From: Phialocephala subalpina | Lineage: Eukaryota; Ascomycota; Leotiomycetes; Helotiales; Mollisiaceae | NCBI GenBank assembly: GCA_900073065.1 | Contig: FJOG01000009.1 | Location: 1,690,267 to 1,754,266, forward strand | Length of the DNA stretch: 64,000 bases | Direction of reading: 5' to 3' | Part shown: positions 58,436-64,000 of the stretch, in pieces | Numbering within the stretch: the first letter of the stretch is position 1 | Layout of the letters: each line of letters begins with the position of its first letter | Notes under the pieces: generated by a model | Told to the model about the DNA's origin: nothing | Databases searched by the model: none | The model's input: only the letters and a program-made list of their open reading frames with translations | Made by a program: the position numbers and the translations under genes

Positions 58436-59899
58436 ATGGCTGCGAACATCAGCTATCTTGAGGAAATCTCCACGAAATATGGTTCTACATGTGGCCTGCA
58501 TGACTCGAAGACCACCGATGTCTATCTCCGGACTTCTATCGATATGGCTGTGCTCCTGTTGTGCTTTACTGCCCGCTTGGCATGCAGATTTCGACTGATT
58601 CGCAAAGCCAAGAAGAGTCTGCGAGGACTGTCTGTCTTCATGGTCTGGGAGGAATGTCAGTATCCCTCTCTCTCTGTTCACATTTTGTCCACGTACTGAC
58701 TTGATATTTAAAATAGACCTTAATGCGGCCGCGGTCCTGTTCGCTCTGGTTGCTATGGTCCTCTTTGAGCTCTCAGCCACGTATGGTATCGGCCAACACT
58801 TGTGCGATCTAGGCTTCGATGACAATCTCGTCACATTCGTCAATGATACCTCGATCCTAGCCGCCCATCAGAGTCCACCGGTATACTTCATTGACCTTCT
58901 GAACAACCACAACAACACCCTGAACCACACCATGGTGGCATCGCTGCAAGAATTCACACAAGGCTTTCGGCTCGACATGTTACTGTTGTACGCTTGTTTC
59001 GCTTGCTACACAATATCTATCACACTCTCCAACTTGAGCATGGTCTGCAGTATGCTTGCGATTTTTGCCTTCAACAACCAGTTTCTTCGGGCATATGTTT
59101 GCACATTAGGGATCCTGTCTATCTCCTACTGCGTGGTCACCGCTACCCTCGGTTTTCTCGAAACCAATCCAGTCCAGGCCTCGTGGAATATCACCACAGC
59201 CCGGATCGAGCTCTACTCCCCTGGCGCCCTATATACGGGTACTGGTTGGACCAAGGCTGCTATCGATTGCGCCTTCATCCCTGTCCCACTCTACTGCCTT
59301 GCTCGTATGCAGATGAGGTTGGAAAGAAAGATCACGTTGATGGGATTGTTCGGTTCTCAACTGCTGTAGGTTCTCACTAGCATGTCTGTTTGAAAGATAC
59401 TGATAGTTTAGTGCACTTGCGCTTGGCATTGTCCGACTCCTTCACCTTGGTGGATTGTTTGGTCAGGACATTACGTGTAGATTCTCATTAAACTAAGAAT
59501 ATGCTCTTGATAATACTGATGCTATTTACAGACAATGCGGTCGTCCCTCTCATCTATACCATGGATCAGATGACGGCTTCGCTTGTCTGTCTCAGTCTCC
59601 CGACATTAGGACCGATCGTGGCCAAGATCAAGGACATTTTCCGCCGTAAGATCGTTCCTACCCCGAACATTGAGCCTGCGCCTGAGAATGATCGAACCGT
59701 CAACCAAGATTCTGTTCGAGATAGTAACGGCTCGGCCCTAGTCTTTCAATACGCGGATGTCATGGAAGACTCAAAGCCCCAGGACGCTCCGGACAATGGA
59801 AGTGCAAATGAGTATGAGCTGAAGCCTTATGTTGGATCGGACAATAGGAGTACGGCTTCGTTTGGTGGTTCTGCCATCTCGGAGAAGGAGATGGTTTGA
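58436..59899 (+). CDS. Pth11-like / fungal rhodopsin-domain 7TM membrane protein
   Basis: Exons 58436-58655, 58717-59365, 59412-59476 and 59532-59899 give 433 aa. Seven hydrophobic segments are visible: SIDMAVLLLCFTARLACRF, AAAVLFALVAMVLFELSATY, LDMLLLYACFACYTISI, VCTLGILSISYCVVTATLGF, AIDCAFIPVPLYCLA, the LLALALGIVRLLHLGGLFG segment created by the third exon, and ASLVCLSLPTLGPI. An N-glycosylation-rich loop (about 120-170) and a long acidic cytosolic tail (about 360-433) flank them. The layout is that of the SAT4/rhodopsin-domain family that includes Pth11-like receptors, without a CFEM domain. These are candidate GPCR-like sensors; ligand and coupling are unknown. Exon 3 is only 65 bp. Confidence 0.8.
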
Positions 59900-60972
59900 G
59901 TATGCGTATCTAGCTTTTCAAAACCTCTGTATACGATGAACAATTAGGCTTGGATGAAATGAAAGTCTGTCAACAGTATTTCATGTCCCAATAACTTCTG
60001 TGAATTCCCAAGCTCCTATCTCTAAACTTCTTTTTATATCAAGTATATACTTGAATATCAATATCCCGTGAGCTTGAAGGACTTATCCTACCCCCTTTCC
60101 CTTCATATTCTCGGGTTCTCAACTCTTGAGGTTTGGTACCATAATGTCTGATGGAAGTAAGTTGTCTGGAATGCTTCTACTTGCCAGTTCTCGAGTCTTA
60201 AATCTAGAATATTCAAATCTCGCACGTTTATAACTACCTTAGTTTTCTACCCTAAGATGTTTGACTTCTTTACGTTTATAGCTCTCCCTATTTTCGAGTC
60301 CAAGATGTTTGAAATCTTTTTATATATAGGTCCTTATATTCCTATTCCAGAATATTCGAATCCTTTACGTTTGCAACTCGATCCCATTTTGGTTTTAGAT
60401 TGTTCGAAAGCTATGCATTTACAAGTTCCTTCCTGTTCTCCTTTAGAATGTCCAAAGCTTTACGTTTATAGCTTTCGCTAATCTCAATTCCGGAATGTTT
60501 AAAAACTTTACGTTTGCAAGTCCCTCCCACTTCGATTCTAGGATGTTTGAGATCTTGAATTTTCTATTCCCGGGTAAAGTAAAAGTATATTATCTAGACT
60601 GCTCAAGCTCTAGGTTTCTTAGGTTTAGGATCTAGAATATTTGAATTTTATCTACTTAGAAACCCGAAGTATTCAATTCCAAGATGTCTGTGATTTGGAA
60701 TTTGTTAATTTCAAGTAATATCAGGATTTTATGTTCAAATCCAAGTTCAAATGCCTTTCAAAAGTTCTTGGAGACTAGGGACAATGACTTCGGAGTATCA
60801 CCGAACATCCAAAAAAAAGGAGCCAGAGTACACCATGAACACAATCTGTATTCTCATCTGCTTATTCTATCCAAAGTCCCAATGTAATAAGTACATTCTC
60901 CATTCTCCAACCCGCAAGTCAGGTACTTGCAACTCCAAAACTCCTCATCTATCATTGCTGTACCCGAACCCT
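59900..60972. other. AT-rich intergenic region holding a minisatellite
   Basis: About 1.07 kb between the 7TM gene and the heme-oxygenase gene. Most of it is the 48-bp repeat array. No gene is supported. Confidence 0.6.
60205..60716. repeat. Diverged 48-bp minisatellite, ~11 units
   Basis: Unit starts (AGAATATTC / AAGATGTTT type) fall at 60205, 60254, 60302, 60349, 60397, 60445, 60492, 60540, about 60583, 60634 and 60681. The period is 47-49 bp for the first eight. Each unit has an AAGATGTTTGA-like box, a CTTTACGTTTATAGCT-like box and a pyrimidine-rich tail ending TTCGATTCC-like. Identity between units is roughly 55-75 %, so the array is old. Confidence 0.8.
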
Positions 60973-62401
60973 CTACGACACAAAATACCAAGCCCCACCC
61001 GCAATGCAAACCGAAACCAAAACCACCAACATCGCCAAATAATGCTCCATCAAAAACGCCCGCCCCTTCGTCTCCAACCCAGGGTGAAAAGAAACCGAAC
61101 CTGTAGGTCTATCTCTCGAGAATCGCCGTCCAAGAGGTCTCGTAACCAGCTGCCAGCCTCGAAATTGTATCAATTTTGCAGGCTGACCGACTAGGACTTC
61201 TAAAAATCCTGACTGCGGCGATAACTCATGCTCTTCCTTCTCAGCCTCCCTCGACCGAGATAATCGTTCATGTGTAACAGCCACGGAATCTCGACTCGCA
61301 AACACAGGGCGGGATTTTTCGAGCAAGCGTTCAGTCAACAGGTCTTCGTCCTTGGTGCCCATAATAGTGTCCAAATCAGAGATCAGGGAGAGCATGAAGG
61401 AAAATAAGTGTTGGGCTTCGAGGACGATGTCTTCTTTTTCGGTGGGGAGGAGGTGTGTTTCTGCTTCTGCGAAGCGGCATTTGAATTCTCGTTTTATGTC
61501 TTCGCCGTCTTCGTCGCCGATGAAATTGAAGAATTGCATACCGGGGACCATGCCAGAAGCTGTACTTTCGGAGCGGGATCTTGATCGTGGTTTTCGCATA
61601 GGATCATCCGAGGTGGGATCGGTAGGAGAGGATCTTGAATTCTGCCGCCGAGAGCTTTCTTGGGTTATGGAGTATGGACGGACGGGTGATGGTTTGCGGT
61701 CCCAGAAGTTGGGGCCTATTCCTCCTGCTTTCTTTAACTCGGCTCGTAGGTGTCGTCCTCCCGAGAATAGAGCCATGTACAAAACCCATGCGTATGCCAT
61801 CAGAACGTGAGGGTTCGCTTCAACAGACTTCTTAGTGTGGGCTAGGAATTCTGCGAGCTTGCCATGTTTGGAGACCTCCGCCAGCTGCTCTTGAACCTTG
61901 TATGCCGATGTGCTCGTCAATACCCTTATATCCGTTCGTAGCCTTTCGGCTCGAGGGAGGCCAGGGAGTTGGAGGTCGGAGAGTAGGCAGTGCGTTCTCG
62001 AGCATGGCTTCCGTACAAAGAATGGATCAGATGTGGCAGGCTCCAACTTTGGCCTTTCAGCAGCCCAGATCTTGTGAAGGCTCTGCTGAGCCTCTTCGGC
62101 TTCGCACGGCTCGTCGAGGATCGACTGCCATAGTGACTCGAATGTGATATAGATAGGCGCGATGTAGAGAAGTCCAGAAATGTATTTGGAGGGGTTCGTG
62201 CTCGTGGGAGGAAGTGCCAAAGGCAGTCGTAATAGGATCAGTCTATTGAGTTGGGTATGTAGAGAACGGGTAGCAATGTTGACTGCAGAATGTTAGCAGA
62301 GTGCTTTGCTGCTGGGAGAGGCGCAACAAACTTCGGTCTGATAGGGAAGGTGGTTCTACACCCGAAAGCAAAGGCGTAGGATTAATAAATATACTAGGCA
62401 T
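60973..62401 (-). CDS. Tail-anchored heme oxygenase (HMX1-like)
   Basis: Exons 62401-62332 and 62282-60973 encode 459 aa. The first exon (23 codons) starts MPSIFINPTP; the junction builds NIATRSLHTQLNRLI, which carries the proximal heme-ligand His32. Downstream YISGLLYIAPIYITFESLW and LMAYAWVLYMALFSGGRHL match the core helices and the glycine-rich distal helix of fungal heme oxygenases. A Ser/Arg-rich insertion (about 200-250) separates the helices. The last ~20 residues are a hydrophobic anchor (LAMLVVLVSVCIAGGAWYFV) placing the enzyme on the ER with its catalytic domain in the cytosol. It would break heme to biliverdin, CO and iron. Without the first exon the catalytic His would be lost. 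Substrate use is by homology. Confidence 0.85.
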
Positions 62402-63429
62402 CGTAAAGCAATCTCATGGTGTGCCAGGAGGAATGTAGGTATATTAGAAGAGAAGGGTGGTTTCTCCCGCTGGGAAAGGAGCGTGGTCTGATGCTGCCGC
62501 AATGGTGGTCGTCGATATAGTTTGAGCGCTTTGATCTGAAAGTTTAAACTTCGACTAAGAGAAGGACAAAGAACGACACTGCGAATGCGGAAACATGGCT
62601 CAGATTCCGAAAGAGCGATCTGTACCTGTATCTAGGTAGCAGACGGAACGATTATTGAGCGGCCGTTTTCATCATTGACTTCTTTGCCCGAGGTCTGGTC
62701 TGGATGCACTCCACGGCCCAGCTGTTGATTGGTGGTGCCCAGCTTTCCAGCTTTTCACCGTCGGCATTTTCGCATTGACATGGCGGCGCGAAAGAGCGTC
62801 GATAGCGGCCAATATAATGTATTGGAACTAGGGGATGGCGTTGATGTGGGAGAAAAGGGGAAGGGAGTGAAGTTCGTGTATTTGTATTTGTATACTTTTT
62901 TTTAGGGATGGAGTGGAATAAATACGACAGTTGGGTCACAGCTGCGTAACATCTCGGCACGCACTGTTCAGGGAGGGGAGTCCTGGCAAAATACGGCAGT
63001 CTTGTGCGGCAAATGAGCGCTCCGGGCGAGGTGGAAGAACAGGTATATAAACCCCGTGGCGCTCCTTCAAGAGAGCCCAAGAAATCAGCATTTTTATCTT
63101 TCCTGGGCTATCTATTAATAAACTCAATTTCTCATCACGGCTGCTGTTGATATGCGTCATGTGAATTTCTGGCTTCCACCTGATTTCCGTCCCAATACGT
63201 AGCGCGCAGCTTCTCAAAAGCATCATCGCGGGTCTGCTGCAGCCGCTACCTCTCAAAGCCACAGTGCCACTGAACAACATAGCTGGATCCAGACTTCAGA
63301 ACAGCAGCAAGTCCAAGTTCAAGTCCAAGTCTGCAGTTGTAACCGGGCGGCATGGTTGATGCCAAGTATGGCTGTACTATATTCCATGGCACCTGGTTCT
63401 GCCTACCTCTGTCTACTGCCTGCAGCTGG
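62402..63429. other. Intergenic region upstream of the heme-oxygenase gene
   Basis: About 1 kb. Minus-strand frames at 62652-63280 overlap each other and carry no domain. A short direct repeat AAGTCCAAGTT/CAAGTCCAAG lies near 63310-63332. No gene is supported. Confidence 0.45.
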
Positions 63430-64000
63430 TTACATACCTCTCGTGATTTGTGTCAGAGACGAAGCACAGGCCCATGCAATTCCGACGCGGACAATATTCG
63501 TCACTTGATTCAGAAAGTCTACTCGACCCATAAAGTAGCAATCAGCCACCAATTGTCGGATAGTAGCCCACAGATATTGCCTTTTTAGTTCCCCATCTTC
63601 ATGCAAGATCATGTATGCATCCATCGAGGGCATGCGGACGTCTTTGACTTTAATCGCAAAGGTAGGAGTACGCGGCGGATCCGCTGAAGTCGAAACGAAA
63701 GGAATCTTCGGCGGTCTTTGGCGTATATGCCTTACCAGACCCGCAAACACGAAATCTGAAAAGCTCATTGACTGTGGTGCGACACTCATCTTAACAAAGA
63801 CGTCAGGTAGTAGCTCTGGCTTATTGACCCATATTGTCCTGTGCTCATTGAGTTCTGCAGTCATTGCATCCAAACTATCAACATATTGAATAAAGCGAGA
63901 GTAAAAGGCTGGTGTCAGAACTCGTAGTTCCAATATGTCGTCATTCTGTGAGTCTGTGCCACATGATGAGGTAAAGGTTGCTTCAGTCGCGGAGAGTAAT
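63430..64000 (-). CDS. 3' end of an unidentified gene, truncated by the window edge
   Basis: A minus-strand frame is open from the right edge to a stop at 63430 (about 190 codons; the ATG at 63933 is probably internal). It reads ELRVLTPAFYSRFIQYVDS, then HRTIWVNKPELLP, FSDFVFAGLVRHIRQRP and a hydrophobic end WACASSLTQI. The composition is protein-like and conserved-looking, and could be the C-terminus of a larger fungal protein (DUF1365-type proteins have a comparable ending, weak impression). I do not claim a function. Confidence 0.5.
   Translation of the reverse strand, partial: LLSATEATFTSSCGTDSQNDDILELRVLTPAFYSRFIQYVDSLDAMTAELNEHRTIWVNKPELLPDVFVKMSVAPQSMSFSDFVFAGLVRHIRQRPPKIPFVSTSADPPRTPTFAIKVKDVRMPSMDAYMILHEDGELKRQYLWATIRQLVADCYFMGRVDFLNQVTNIVRVGIAWACASSLTQITRGM

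Noticed and set aside
1..64000. tRNA, rRNA, CRISPR or biosynthetic cluster
   Set aside because: No box-B-like GGTTCGAATCC with a matching acceptor stem was seen in intergenic DNA, no regularly spaced short repeats with unique spacers, and no PKS, NRPS or terpene genes. A tRNA scan was not run.

Overview
The window is nuclear DNA of a filamentous ascomycete (Pezizomycotina; the class is not certain, Leotiomycetes is only a guess). Genes are split by short introns (mostly 45-145 bp) with GT..AG ends and CTAAC/CTGAC-like branch sites. They lie on both strands in unrelated functional order, and the content is typically fungal: HET-domain proteins, a WSC-domain peroxidase, a SLC35F transporter, a Pth11-like membrane protein, and Dal5-type MFS sequence. 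I rebuilt exon-intron models by matching splice sites to reading phase. For the genes given exact exons below, the exon lengths add up to a whole number of codons.

Layout. 1-7091: the N-terminal ~2,363 codons of the giant lipid-transfer protein FMP27/Hobbit, running off the left edge. 8.5-16.2 kb: an accessory block with an intact HET-domain gene, a decayed transcription-factor-like gene, and a Dal5-family MFS transporter inactivated by a nonsense codon and a lost splice donor, with a 274-bp MITE in one intron. 16.7-38.9 kb: a conserved block with SPB1, CDT2, a large-subunit catalase, an alpha/beta-hydrolase-like protein, RRP5, a methyltransferase, a small membrane protein and an eIF4B-like factor. 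39.7-41.3 kb: a HET-domain pseudogene. 41.7-43 kb: a JMJD7-like JmjC hydroxylase. 44.0-47.9 kb: a secreted heme peroxidase fused to two WSC domains, followed by a second WSC gene. 49.4-53.6 kb: DOT1, ATG16 and YPT7. 53.6-56.4 kb: gene-poor, with a degenerate ~225-bp repeat. 56.4-62.4 kb: SLC35F transporter, Pth11-like 7TM protein, a diverged 48-bp minisatellite and a tail-anchored heme oxygenase. The right edge holds the 3' end of an unidentified gene.

Functional links: SPB1 and RRP5 both serve ribosome biogenesis, but are separate loci. ATG16 and YPT7 (autophagosome formation and vacuole fusion) share a 377-bp divergent intergenic region. Catalase, peroxidase and heme oxygenase all handle heme or peroxide but are not clustered. 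I found no biosynthetic cluster, CRISPR array or rRNA, and I recognised no tRNA by eye. The most unusual signals are the MITE at an intron branch site beside a fresh nonsense codon, the 48-bp minisatellite, a 3-nt micro-exon, and an amino-to-keto switch in wobble bases within several genes.
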